Source: Actinomycetota bacterium
GTDB lineage: Bacteria; Actinomycetota; Geothermincolia; Geothermincolales; RBG-13-55-18
DNA length: 64,000 nt
Direction: 5' to 3'
Assembly: GCA_014360655.1 (NCBI GenBank)
Contig: JACIXC010000002.1
Location: forward strand, 1-64,000
Shown here: positions 17,049 through 25,582 of the stretch, piece after piece
How the letters are laid out: the number at the start of each line of letters is the position of its first letter
How positions within the stretch are numbered: position 1 is the first letter of the stretch
The notes under the pieces: generated by a model
Database searches by the model: none
What the model was told of the DNA's origin: nothing
Seen by the model: only the letters and a program-made list of their open reading frames with translations
Position numbers and translations under genes: made by a program

Positions 17049-19228
17049 TGAGTAGGATAATCGCAACCGCAGCCATCAAGGGAGCCCACAAGGAGGTGGC
17101 GGAAGCCGAGCGCATGCTCGCCGAGACCAAGGAGGCCGTCGGAGCCACCGCGAAGGTGGAGTTCCCCAACACCGGGTACTACCTGCCCATCATCTACGCC
17201 CTCACCGGCATCGCCGTGGAGAAGCTGGAGGACATGGACCAGGTGATCCAGTACGCCAAGGACCTCCTGCCCCCCATCCCCAGGCAGAACCACTGGGTGC
17301 CCTACCTGGGGCACACCCTGGACGCCGGCGTGGCCACTCTCTTCGCCGGAGAGATAATCGAGGGCTGCAAGTACGCCACCAACCCGCCGGTGGATGACCT
17401 CTGGCTGGGGGCGGCGGACGACGTCATCATGCGCGAGCGCGGCGTGGAGTTCGTGGACGGCACCGCCCCCGGTTTCTGCGCGCTGGTGGGTCGCGCCTCC
17501 ACCCCGGAGATGGCGGACAGGATCGTGGTGGAGCTCCTGGAGAAGAACCTCTACGTGTGGATCTCCGGCCACGTGGACGGCCTCTCCATAGCCGAGCAGC
17601 TCCAGCAGGTGGACCGCCAGCTGGGATGGGACACGCGCATCGTGCCCTACGGCAAGGAGATGACCTCGGCGGTGTACTCGCTGGGGTTCGCCGCCCGCGC
17701 CGCCATGTCCTTCGGCGGGGCCCAGCCGGGCGACTTCCGCAAGGTGCTGCGCTACAACAAGAACCGCATCTTCGCCTTCGTGCTGGCCCTGGACTACGTG
17801 GACGAGCAGAAGTACGCCTACGCGGCGGGGGCCATCAACTACGGGTTCCCCACCATCGCCAACACGCCCATCCCGGACATCCTCCCCACCGGCGTGTGCA
17901 CCTACGAGCACGTGGTGGGCGGCGTGCCGGAGGAGGAGATCGTCCAGAAGTGCGTGGAGGTGCGCGGCCTCAAGATCCAGATCACCGAGATCCCCATCCC
18001 CATGGCCTACGGCCCCGCCTTCGAGGGCGAGGTCATCCGCAAGGACGACATGTACCTGCAGTTCGGCGGGAACATCACCCCCGCCTTCGAGTTCGTGAAG
18101 ATGAGGGAGATGGACGAGGTCACCGACGGCAAGATCGAGGTGGTGGGCCCGGAGATCGACGACGTCAACGAGGGCGACGCCCTGCCACTGGGCATCGTGG
18201 TGGAGGTGGCGGGACGCAAGATGCAGGAGGACTTCGAGTCCATCCTGGAGCGCCAGATCCATCACCTCATCAACGGTGCCGAGGGCATCTGGCACATGGG
18301 GCAGCGCGACATCGTGTGGACGCGCATCAGCAAGAAGGCCCAGGCCAAGGGGTTCAAGATCCGCCACTACGGCGAGATCATCCACGCCAAGCTGCTCAAC
18401 GACTTCCCCTCCATCGTGGACAAGGTGCAGGTGACCATCTATACCAACATGGAGGACGTGGAGAAGTGGCTGGCCGTAGCGAGGCAGGCCTACCGCTACC
18501 GCGACGAGAAGACGGCGGGCATGACCGACGAGTCTGTGGACACCTTCTATTCCTGCACCCTGTGCCAGTCCTTCGCCCCCACCCACGTGTGCATCATCTC
18601 TCCGGAGAGGCTGGGATTGTGCGGGGCCTACAACTGGCTGGACGGCAAGGCGGCCTACGAGATCGACCCCACCGGGCCCAACCAGCCGGTGAAGAAGGGC
18701 GACTGCACCGATGAGGTGAAGGGCGTTTGGCCGGCCATCAACGAGTTCGTCAAGGAGAAGTCGGGGGGCAACACCCAGAGCGTCACCATGTACTCCATGA
18801 TGGAGGACCCCATGACCTCCTGCGGGTGCTTCGAGTGCATCGTGGCCTTCCTGCCCATGTGCAACGGGGTGATGATCGTCAACCGCGAGCACAAGGGCGA
18901 GACCCCGTGCGGCATGACCTTCTCCACCCTGGCCAACTCGGTGGGCGGCGGCCAGCAGACGCCGGGCTTCATAGGCATCGGGAAGGTGTACATCACCTCC
19001 AAGAAGTTCATCTCCGCGGACGGCGGTTTCCAGCGCATCGTGTGGATGCCCAAGGAGCTCAAGGAGACCCTCAAGGAGCAGCTCCAGAAGCGCTGCGAGG
19101 AGATCGGCGACCCCGATTTCATCAACAAGATCGCCGACGAGGACGTGGGCACAACCGAGGAGGAGATCCTTCCCTGGCTGGAGGAGAAGGGCCATCCCGC
19201 CCTGACCATGGAGCCCATGCTCATGTAG
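17048..19228 (+). CDS. acsB: Acetyl-CoA synthase (CODH/ACS alpha subunit)
   Basis: AcsB condenses CO, the corrinoid-bound methyl group and CoA. At 726 residues it is full-length bacterial type (M. thermoacetica about 729), so it retains the N-terminal domain that docks to CODH. The A-cluster ligands are complete: Cys503, Cys506, Cys515 and Cys525 for the [4Fe-4S] cubane (CTLCQSFAPTHVC...LGLCGAYN), with Cys592-Gly-Cys594 for the distal nickel site; each is three residues below the M. thermoacetica numbering. It starts on the last base of the CODH stop codon. A strong GC hairpin follows it before acsC. Confidence 0.98.
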   Translation: MSRIIATAAIKGAHKEVAEAERMLAETKEAVGATAKVEFPNTGYYLPIIYALTGIAVEKLEDMDQVIQYAKDLLPPIPRQNHWVPYLGHTLDAGVATLFAGEIIEGCKYATNPPVDDLWLGAADDVIMRERGVEFVDGTAPGFCALVGRASTPEMADRIVVELLEKNLYVWISGHVDGLSIAEQLQQVDRQLGWDTRIVPYGKEMTSAVYSLGFAARAAMSFGGAQPGDFRKVLRYNKNRIFAFVLALDYVDEQKYAYAAGAINYGFPTIANTPIPDILPTGVCTYEHVVGGVPEEEIVQKCVEVRGLKIQITEIPIPMAYGPAFEGEVIRKDDMYLQFGGNITPAFEFVKMREMDEVTDGKIEVVGPEIDDVNEGDALPLGIVVEVAGRKMQEDFESILERQIHHLINGAEGIWHMGQRDIVWTRISKKAQAKGFKIRHYGEIIHAKLLNDFPSIVDKVQVTIYTNMEDVEKWLAVARQAYRYRDEKTAGMTDESVDTFYSCTLCQSFAPTHVCIISPERLGLCGAYNWLDGKAAYEIDPTGPNQPVKKGDCTDEVKGVWPAINEFVKEKSGGNTQSVTMYSMMEDPMTSCGCFECIVAFLPMCNGVMIVNREHKGETPCGMTFSTLANSVGGGQQTPGFIGIGKVYITSKKFISADGGFQRIVWMPKELKETLKEQLQKRCEEIGDPDFINKIADEDVGTTEEEILPWLEEKGHPALTMEPMLM

Positions 19229-19235
19229 GAAGGAA

Positions 19236-19261
19236 GGGAAGGGGGGCGCGCCCCCCTTCCC
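19236..19261 (+). promoter_or_regulatory. Very stable 11-bp hairpin between acsB and acsC
   Basis: GGGAAGGGGGG (19236-19246) pairs perfectly with CCCCCCTTCCC (19251-19261) around a CGCG loop. No T-run follows, and acsC starts 55 bp later on the same strand, so it may be a partial terminator or an mRNA stability element that sets AcsB:AcsC ratio. Confidence 0.6.
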
Positions 19262-19316
19262 TCTCGCTGAACATATAAGGTGGGAAGACCGCTTATCGGG
19301 AAGGAAGGAGAAAGAG

Positions 19317-20666
19317 ATGGGACTTTCGGGCTTGGATATCTTCAAGAAGCTGCCCAAGACCAACTGCAAGGAATGCGGGTTCCCGACCTGCCTGGCCTTC
19401 GCCATGAAGCTGGCGGCGGGACAGGCGAACCTCGACGACTGCCCCTACGTGACGGATGAGGTACGGGCCGAGCTGGCCGAGGCGGCTGCACCTCCCATCC
19501 GGGGTGTCACCGTCGGGGTGGGGGACGAAGCCTTCAAGGTGGGTGAGGAGCTGGTGCTCTTCCGTCACGAGAAGACCTTCTTCAATCCCGCGGTCCTGGG
19601 CGTGCTGGTGAGCGACGACATGGACGACGCCAGGGTGGATGATCTGCTCAAGCAGGCCAAGGAATGCGAGCACGAGCGGGTAGGCGTGATACTCAAGGTG
19701 GGGACCATCGCCGTGAAGTCCGCCTCGGGCGACGCCGGGAAGTTCAAGGCGCTGGTGGAGAAGGTGAAGGGTGCCGTGAACAAGCCCCTCATCCTGATGG
19801 CCGAGGACGTCGAGGTCATGAAGGCGGGGGTGGAGGCTGCCGGAGACTCCCGTCCCCTGCTCTACGCCGCCACCGAGGCCAACGTGGACGCCATGGGCGG
19901 GCTGGCCAAGGAGAAGGACCTGCCCCTGGCGGTGAAGGCCGCCGACCTGGACAAGCTGGCCGAGCTATCGGAGAAGCTGACCGGCATGGGCCTCAAGGAC
20001 CTGGTGCTCGACCCGGCGCCGCGCAAGCCGGGCGAGACCTTCAAGGACCTGGTGGCCATCCGCCGGGCGGCCCTCAACGAGAAGTTCGCCCCCTTCGGGT
20101 TCCCCACCATCACCTTCCCCTGCGAGGAGACGGACGACGAGCTCTACGAGACGGCCCTGGCGGCCATGTACATCTGCAAGTACGGCGGCATCGTCATCCT
20201 CTCCCACGCCGAGCAGTGGAGGATGTACCCCCTGCTGGTGCTGGTGCTCAACATCTACACCGACCCCCAGCGCCCCATGGCCGTGGACTCCAAGTTCTAC
20301 GAGATCGGGGCCCCGGACGAGAACAGCCCGGTGCTGGTGACCACCAACTTCTCCCTCACCTACTTCATCGTCTCCGGCGAGATCGAGGGGAGCAAGATCC
20401 CCGCCTGGCTGGGCGTGGTGGACGTGGACGGCCAGTCGGTGCTCACCGCTTGGGCGGCGGGCAAGTTCGTTCCCGAGACCATCGCCAAGTTCATCAACAC
20501 CTCGGGGATCGCGGATAAGGTGAAGCACCGCAAGCTTATCATCCCCGGTTACGTGGCCCAGATCTCCGGCGAGCTGGAGGAGGAGCTGCCCGACTGGGAG
20601 ATCGTCATAGGCACCAGGGAGGCCGCGGACATCCCCGCCTTCCTGCGCCAGTTCTCCACCTCCTGA
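19317..20666 (+). CDS. acsC: Corrinoid iron-sulfur protein, large (gamma) subunit
   Basis: AcsC holds the [4Fe-4S] cluster that reduces the cobalt and the B12-binding C-terminal domain. The 449-residue product has the N-terminal cluster cysteines in TNCKECGFPTCLAFAMKL (Cys19, 22, 27) plus Cys in LDDCPY, then a TIM barrel and the C-terminal corrinoid-binding region (about 330-449, containing SPVLVTTNFSLTYFIVSGEI). Ribosome site GAAGGAG precedes ATG 19317. It pairs with AcsD encoded 5 kb upstream; in between lie the CODH and ACS genes. Confidence 0.97.
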   Translation: MGLSGLDIFKKLPKTNCKECGFPTCLAFAMKLAAGQANLDDCPYVTDEVRAELAEAAAPPIRGVTVGVGDEAFKVGEELVLFRHEKTFFNPAVLGVLVSDDMDDARVDDLLKQAKECEHERVGVILKVGTIAVKSASGDAGKFKALVEKVKGAVNKPLILMAEDVEVMKAGVEAAGDSRPLLYAATEANVDAMGGLAKEKDLPLAVKAADLDKLAELSEKLTGMGLKDLVLDPAPRKPGETFKDLVAIRRAALNEKFAPFGFPTITFPCEETDDELYETALAAMYICKYGGIVILSHAEQWRMYPLLVLVLNIYTDPQRPMAVDSKFYEIGAPDENSPVLVTTNFSLTYFIVSGEIEGSKIPAWLGVVDVDGQSVLTAWAAGKFVPETIAKFINTSGIADKVKHRKLIIPGYVAQISGELEEELPDWEIVIGTREAADIPAFLRQFSTS

Positions 20667-20753
20667 GGGAAAGGGGTTGGAAGAGAAACGAGCACCGCGA
20701 CTTGGATGGAAGGTACGCGGTAGAAGTCGAAGAACGGAGGAGGAACGCAAGAG

Positions 20754-21419
20754 ATGATCATCACCACATCGAAGCCCTTTGAGGAGGTGCTCCAGGAGCT
20801 CGAGGGCGAGGAGAAGGTCTTCATCGTGGGCTGCGGCTCCTGCGCCACCACCTGCGAGACGGGAGGCGAGGAACAGGTCGCCGAGATGAAGGCCAAGCTG
20901 GAGGCCGAGGGCAAGACGGTCACCGGCACCGTGGTCTACGAGGAGGTATGCCACGAGCTGAACACCAAGCGCAAGTTCCGGGAGAACAAGGAGGCGGTGG
21001 AGGCCGCCGAGGGTTTCCTGGTCATGTGCTGCGGCGCCGGAGTGCAGTCGGTGCGCGAGGCCACCGAGAAGTCGGTGCACCCCGCCTGCAACACCGTCTT
21101 CCTGGGCAACATCCTGCGCCAGGGCCAGTTCACGGAGAAATGCTCCCTCTGCGGCGAATGCGTGCTGGAGGACTTCGGGGCCATCTGCCCCGTGACCCGC
21201 TGCCACAAGGGCATCCTCAACGGGCCCTGCGGGGGCACCGACGAGGGCAAGTGCGAGACCGACAAGGAGAAGGACTGCGGCTGGACCCTCATCTACAACC
21301 AGCTGGAGAAGCTGGGGAAGCTGGACCGCTTCCGCAAGATCTACGGCCTCAAGAACTGGCAGGCGAACATGAAGCCCGGCCGCGTGGTCTTCGAGAAGAA
21401 GGGCGGAGGGGGTGAGTGA
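20754..21419 (+). CDS. metV: MetV: zinc/cysteine-rich partner of methylenetetrahydrofolate reductase
   Basis: The 221-residue protein matches the MTHFR_C domain (MetV), the partner that forms a complex with MetF in acetogens such as Moorella and Acetobacterium. It is rich in cysteine, including GCGSCATTC (near 25-33), MCCGAG, and a C-terminal CSLCGEC...CPVTRCHKG motif that can bind an iron-sulfur cluster or zinc. The ATG at 20754 has GGAGGAGG upstream. The gene ends inside the start region of metF, so the two are translated together. No electron-transfer partner (RnfC2 or HdrA) is beside it. Confidence 0.9.
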   Translation: MIITTSKPFEEVLQELEGEEKVFIVGCGSCATTCETGGEEQVAEMKAKLEAEGKTVTGTVVYEEVCHELNTKRKFRENKEAVEAAEGFLVMCCGAGVQSVREATEKSVHPACNTVFLGNILRQGQFTEKCSLCGECVLEDFGAICPVTRCHKGILNGPCGGTDEGKCETDKEKDCGWTLIYNQLEKLGKLDRFRKIYGLKNWQANMKPGRVVFEKKGGGGE

Positions 21420-21420
21420 G

Positions 21421-22350
21421 ATGACCGTCCTCATCAAGGAGCACGTGAAGCCGGCCATCCAGGAGATCCTGGAAGCAGGGAAGTTCCTGGTCACCGGGGA
21501 GATCGGGCCCCCCAAGGGCACGGACATCGACGAGATGATCGAGCACATCCACCTGCTCAAGGACCGCGTGCATGCCATGAACATCACCGACAACCAGTCC
21601 TCGGTGATGCGCTACCCCTCGCTGGCCACGGCCATCCTCATCAAGGAGCTGGGGGGCGAGCCCAACCTGCAGGTGACCTGCCGGGACCGCAACCGCCTGG
21701 CCATCGAGGCCGACCTGCTATTCGCCTACACGCGCGGCATCCGCAGCGTGCTCTGCCTCACCGGGGATTCCATCCCCGTGGGGGACCACAAGGAGGCCAA
21801 GGCGGTCTTCGACTGCGAGTCGGTGCAGCTCCTTCAGATCATCCGCAACATGGAGGAGGGGCGCGACTCGGGCGGCAACGAGCTCAAGGGCGGCGTGTCC
21901 TTCTTCAAGGGAGCCATCGTCACCCCCGAGGCCATCCCCATCGAGCCCCAGATGCTCAAGTTCGAGAAGAAGATCGAGGCGGGAGCCCAGTGGTTCCAGA
22001 CCCAGGCCGTGTACGACATGGACAACTTCAAGCGCTTCATGGAGAAGGCGCGCAAGATCAGCGACAAGGTGTACATATGCTGCGGCCTGGTGCTCCTTAC
22101 CAGCCCCGGGCAGATCAAGTACATGAACGCCAACGTCCCCGGCGTCTTCGTGCCCGAGGACCTGGCCCGGGAGATGGAGGACGCTCCCAAGGAGGAGAGG
22201 CTCGCCACCGGCATCCGCATCATGGCCCGCCAGATACGCCAGTGCATCGACGAGAAGCTGTGCGACGGCGTGCACATCATGGCCATCGGCAAGGAGGACG
22301 TGGTTCCCCGCATCCTCGAGGAAGCCGAGGTGGACATCACCAAGATGTAG
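21421..22350 (+). CDS. metF: 5,10-methylenetetrahydrofolate reductase
   Basis: MetF reduces methylene-THF to methyl-THF. The 309-residue TIM barrel keeps the family features: GEIGPPKGTD near the catalytic Glu, MNITDNQSSVMRY, LQVTCRDRNR and VLCLTGDSIPVGDH for FAD and folate binding, and GAQWFQTQAVYD. The ATG at 21421 suits the GGAGGG site; a GTG nine bases earlier overlaps that site. Because no NAD(P)H-specific partner is fused, the electron donor probably comes through MetV, possibly from ferredoxin or an unlinked module. A hairpin follows at 22441. Confidence 0.95.
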   Translation: MTVLIKEHVKPAIQEILEAGKFLVTGEIGPPKGTDIDEMIEHIHLLKDRVHAMNITDNQSSVMRYPSLATAILIKELGGEPNLQVTCRDRNRLAIEADLLFAYTRGIRSVLCLTGDSIPVGDHKEAKAVFDCESVQLLQIIRNMEEGRDSGGNELKGGVSFFKGAIVTPEAIPIEPQMLKFEKKIEAGAQWFQTQAVYDMDNFKRFMEKARKISDKVYICCGLVLLTSPGQIKYMNANVPGVFVPEDLAREMEDAPKEERLATGIRIMARQIRQCIDEKLCDGVHIMAIGKEDVVPRILEEAEVDITKM

Positions 22351-22440
22351 CGGGCTCGGGGTCGGAACCGGCGCTGCAGGCGAGCGACGGGACAACCACG
22401 TACCTCGAGCATACTCGCGGTAGGATTGCAGGATAAGGGG

Positions 22441-22474
22441 GGTCGGCGGGGTGAGGCACGGAGCCCTGCCGACC
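22441..22474 (+). terminator. Hairpin after metF
   Basis: GGTCGGC (22441-22447) pairs with GCCGACC (22468-22474), extended by GGG/CCC with one bulged T. No T-run follows. It may lower read-through into the methionine synthase gene. Confidence 0.4.
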
Positions 22475-22509
22475 CTCGCAGGGCATGCGTCGAGCATGGG
22501 TGGTGTTGA

Positions 22510-23544
22510 ATGGAGGACTGGGAGCCCGCCCTTACGGCGACCGCCATAGGCAGTCTTCCGCACACCGATGCGGAAAAGGCCTGCGCCATGACGTTGCAGC
22601 ACCTTACCGAGGCCCCCGTCTGGCCGCAGCTACCGCGGCTCAGCTTCCGGGAGAACATGTACGCGCAGTACAGCGAGGGCCTGCCGGGAGTGGTGGTGGA
22701 CGAGGAGAGGCGCAAGGTCTTCTGCGATACGGAGCGGGACCTCATCCCGGAGATGGAGGTGGTCTACCAGGCTTACCTGGACGGCGACATCTCCATGGCG
22801 CGCATCGGCGAGGAATACGCCTCGGGGCTGTACCGCATGGCGGAGCGGCTGGCGCAGGAGGAAAGGAGCTACCGCTTGCTGAAGGGGCAGGTGACGGGCC
22901 CGGTGAGCTTCGGGCTCACCGTGCTGGACGGGAAAAACCGGCCCATCCTCTATAACGACCAACTGGCGGAGGTCATGGTGAGGTTGCTCAACCTCAAAGC
23001 GCGCTGGATGGAGGGCTTCCTGCGCGGGACGGGCAGGGCGCGCGGGGTGCTCGTCTTCTTCGACGAGCCCTACCTGGTCTCCGTGGGCTCGGCGCTGGTG
23101 AGCGTGGACCGCGGGCGGGTGGTGGATTCCCTGCGCCTCTGCGGAGAGGGGCTCACCTGCCTGACGGGCGTGCACTGCTGCGGCAACACCGACTGGACGT
23201 ATCTCTTCGAGGCGGGCGTGGATGTGGTGAGCTTCGACGCCTACGGGTACATGGACAGCATGGCCCTCTACCCGGAGGAGCTGTGCCGCTTCCTGGAAGG
23301 GGGAGGGGCGCTGGCCTGGGGCCTGGTGCCCAACGACGCCCGGGTGGACGAGGAGACGGCGGATTCCCTGGCGAGGCGTTTCGAGGAGGGCGTGGCCCTG
23401 CTCGCCTCGCGCGGAGTGGATGCCGACCTGCTGAGGGAAAGGGCGCTCCTCACCCCCTCGTGCGGACTCGAGGGGGTGAGCGAGGCGCAGGCGGAGAAGG
23501 CTTATCGCCTGACCTCGGAACTCTCGAGCCTGTTACGAGGATGA
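22510..23544 (+). CDS. Core methionine synthase (MetE C-terminal domain type)
   Basis: The 344-residue protein is related only to the catalytic C-terminal barrel of cobalamin-independent methionine synthase and lacks its N-terminal folate half (full MetE is about 750 residues). Probable zinc ligands are the His and Cys in GVHCCGNTDW (about residue 218-227), a Glu in the barrel and Cys in LTPSCGLEG (near 315). VFFDEPYLV matches the homocysteine-binding DEP motif. Core enzymes of this kind take methyl groups from corrinoid proteins or methylcobalamin instead of methyl-THF. It lies between metF and acsE in the corrinoid operon, so the AcsCD protein is the likely methyl donor. The start at 22510 lacks a strong ribosome site. 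A uroporphyrinogen-decarboxylase-like methyltransferase is the alternative. Confidence 0.8.
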   Translation: MEDWEPALTATAIGSLPHTDAEKACAMTLQHLTEAPVWPQLPRLSFRENMYAQYSEGLPGVVVDEERRKVFCDTERDLIPEMEVVYQAYLDGDISMARIGEEYASGLYRMAERLAQEERSYRLLKGQVTGPVSFGLTVLDGKNRPILYNDQLAEVMVRLLNLKARWMEGFLRGTGRARGVLVFFDEPYLVSVGSALVSVDRGRVVDSLRLCGEGLTCLTGVHCCGNTDWTYLFEAGVDVVSFDAYGYMDSMALYPEELCRFLEGGGALAWGLVPNDARVDEETADSLARRFEEGVALLASRGVDADLLRERALLTPSCGLEGVSEAQAEKAYRLTSELSSLLRG

Positions 23545-23563
23545 GGTCTTGCGCGGGAAGGCG

Positions 23564-24472
23564 ATGACCGGGAAAGGCGGAAGAGGAACGGTGAAGACGA
23601 CGACCGGGGCAGAGAGCCGCCACGAGACGCGTCTCCCCCGCTGGCTGCACCGCCCCATCCGGGCGGGAAGGGAGATGCGCGAGGTGGAGAGGACTTTGCG
23701 AGAGCGTGGACTCCACACCGTGTGCGAGAGCGCCAAGTGCCCCAATCGCATGGAATGTTTTTCCAGGCGCACCGCCACCTTCATGATCCTGGGGGACGTC
23801 TGCACCCGCAGGTGCGCCTTCTGCGGGGTGGGCAAGGGCGAGCCGCGGGCGGTGGACGGGGAGGAGCCGGCGCGGGTGGCGGCGGCGGCTGCATCGTTGG
23901 GGCTGCGACACGTGGTGGTGACCAGCGTGACCCGTGACGACCTCCCGGACGGAGGGGCATCCGTGTTCGCCGCCACCATAAGGGAGATACGCGCCCGCCT
24001 GCCGCAGTCCACGGTGGAGGTGCTGGTGCCGGATTTCCGTGGGGACGAGGAGGCGTTGCGGGAAGTCGTGGCGGAGAAGCCGAACGTCCTCAACCACAAC
24101 CTGGAAACGGTTAAGGAGCTCTACGCACGGGTGAGGCCCGGTGCGGATTACCGGCGCTCCCTGCGCCTGCTGGAGGCGGCGAAGAAAATGGACGGGGATA
24201 TGAAGACGAAGAGCGGCCTCATGGTGGGTTTGGGAGAAACGCGGAAGCAGCTGCAGGCAGCCTTCCGTGACCTCTCGGGGGTGGGCTGTGATATGCTCAC
24301 CATCGGGCAGTACCTGCGCCCGGGCAGGGAGCAGCTGAAGGTGGAAAGGTTTCTCTCCCCGCAAGAGTTCGAGGAGCTGGGGGAGGAGGCCAGGAAGGCG
24401 GGCATCCCGCTGGTGGCCTCGGCACCCTTCGTGCGCAGCTCCTACCGGGCGAGGGAACTCCTGCTCGCATAG
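23564..24472 (+). CDS. lipA: Lipoyl synthase
   Basis: LipA inserts two sulfurs into protein-bound octanoyl groups. The roughly 302-residue radical-SAM enzyme has the auxiliary-cluster motif CESAKCPNRMEC, the SAM-cluster motif CTRRCAFC, and the C-terminal VRSSYRA whose serine ligates the auxiliary cluster. ATG 23564 is taken as start; a TTG at 23549 and a GTG at 23591 (with AGAGG upstream) are alternatives. It lies inside the Wood-Ljungdahl operon, whose own enzymes need no lipoate, which points to a lipoyl-GcvH based glycine system; gcvH and lpd are at 51-53 kb. Confidence 0.95.
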   Translation: MTGKGGRGTVKTTTGAESRHETRLPRWLHRPIRAGREMREVERTLRERGLHTVCESAKCPNRMECFSRRTATFMILGDVCTRRCAFCGVGKGEPRAVDGEEPARVAAAAASLGLRHVVVTSVTRDDLPDGGASVFAATIREIRARLPQSTVEVLVPDFRGDEEALREVVAEKPNVLNHNLETVKELYARVRPGADYRRSLRLLEAAKKMDGDMKTKSGLMVGLGETRKQLQAAFRDLSGVGCDMLTIGQYLRPGREQLKVERFLSPQEFEELGEEARKAGIPLVASAPFVRSSYRARELLLA

Positions 24473-24525
24473 AAGGTGAAGGATAAGCAATCGAGACGAC
24501 CGCAGGAAAAACGAAGGAGGAGGAA

Positions 24526-25413
24526 ATGCTGATCATCGGGGAAAAGGTCAACGTGATGATGAAGAAGATCGGCCAGGCCATGAAGGAATACGACAAGAAG
24601 CCCATCCAGGAGATGGCGTTGCTCCAGGTGGAAGGCGGGGCCAACTGGCTGGACATCAACCTGGGGCCGGCGACCAAGGAGGGGCCAGAGCGCATGCGTT
24701 TCGTGGTCCAGGCGGTGCAGGAGGTGACCGACGTGCCCCTGGCCCTCGACACCATGAACATCGATGCCATGAAGGCGGGCCTGGAGGTCGTCGAGGGCAG
24801 GGAGGTCATGATCAACTCCATCTCCTCGCAGCCGGAACGCATCGAGAGGCTCATGCCCATGGCCGTGGAGCACAACGCCTGGGTGGTCGGGCTGGTGCTC
24901 AACGCGCAGGGGAACGTGCCCCGCGACGCCAACGAGAGGGTGGAGGTGGCCTACAACATCATCATGGCCGCCCAGGAGTACGGGATACCACTGGACAAGC
25001 TGCTCATCGACCCCATCGTGCTCCCCATCAGCGTGACCCAGGACCAGGTGCACGCCCTCATCGACGCCATGGACATGCTGCAGGGGGTCTTCGCGGAGTT
25101 CGATCCCCAGCCGGGCACGGTGGTGGGTCTCTCCAACGTCTCCAACAGCGTCCCCGACGAGTCGCTCTGCAGCCTGCTCAACCGCACCCTCCTGGCCGTG
25201 CTCATGGTCAAGGGACTGACGGCGGCCATCGTGGACCCCAACGACGAGGCCCTAATGGGCGTGGTCAACAAGAACGAGGAATACCAGATAGTGGAAAAGA
25301 TAGTAAACGGGGAGCCCGTGGACGAGTCCGACCCCACGGCGATAAAGCTCCTCAAGACCTGGAGGGTGCTTACCGAGGAAACCCTTTACGCCCACTCCTA
25401 CCTGGAGCTGTAA
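24526..25413 (+). CDS. acsE: Methyltetrahydrofolate:corrinoid iron-sulfur protein methyltransferase
   Basis: AcsE moves the methyl group from methyl-THF to Co(I) of the AcsCD protein. The 295-residue protein has the pterin-binding TIM barrel: IIGEKVNVMMKK at the start, GGANWLDINLGPA, VPLALDTMN (catalytic-site Asp), MINSIS with the conserved Asn, and LLIDPIVLPI. The family length is about 262-270, so there is a modest C-terminal extension (after about residue 265, ending in HSYLEL). The ATG at 24526 follows GGAGGAGG. It is separated from the acs subunit genes by metV, metF, the core methionine synthase and lipA. Confidence 0.95.
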   Translation: MLIIGEKVNVMMKKIGQAMKEYDKKPIQEMALLQVEGGANWLDINLGPATKEGPERMRFVVQAVQEVTDVPLALDTMNIDAMKAGLEVVEGREVMINSISSQPERIERLMPMAVEHNAWVVGLVLNAQGNVPRDANERVEVAYNIIMAAQEYGIPLDKLLIDPIVLPISVTQDQVHALIDAMDMLQGVFAEFDPQPGTVVGLSNVSNSVPDESLCSLLNRTLLAVLMVKGLTAAIVDPNDEALMGVVNKNEEYQIVEKIVNGEPVDESDPTAIKLLKTWRVLTEETLYAHSYLEL

Positions 25414-25582
25414 GGAAAGCCGGGCCTGGAGGGGGGCCGGACTCCGCTTCCGCCCTTCCATACCTGCGGGAAGCGGGGGTGCGGCGGGGGTGGTTGCCCG
25501 CCGGAACCCTTACATGCCTGCCGGCCCCTCGTAAGACCCGGGGAACGTGATTCAGGGCCTGCGGTCCCAAGGAGGTTGCAAG

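Noticed and set aside
16376-19405. Very long minus-strand open frame opposite CODH and acsB
   Set aside because: It is the antisense shadow of high-GC codon use in two certain genes; its product is His/Leu/Val-rich without any domain.
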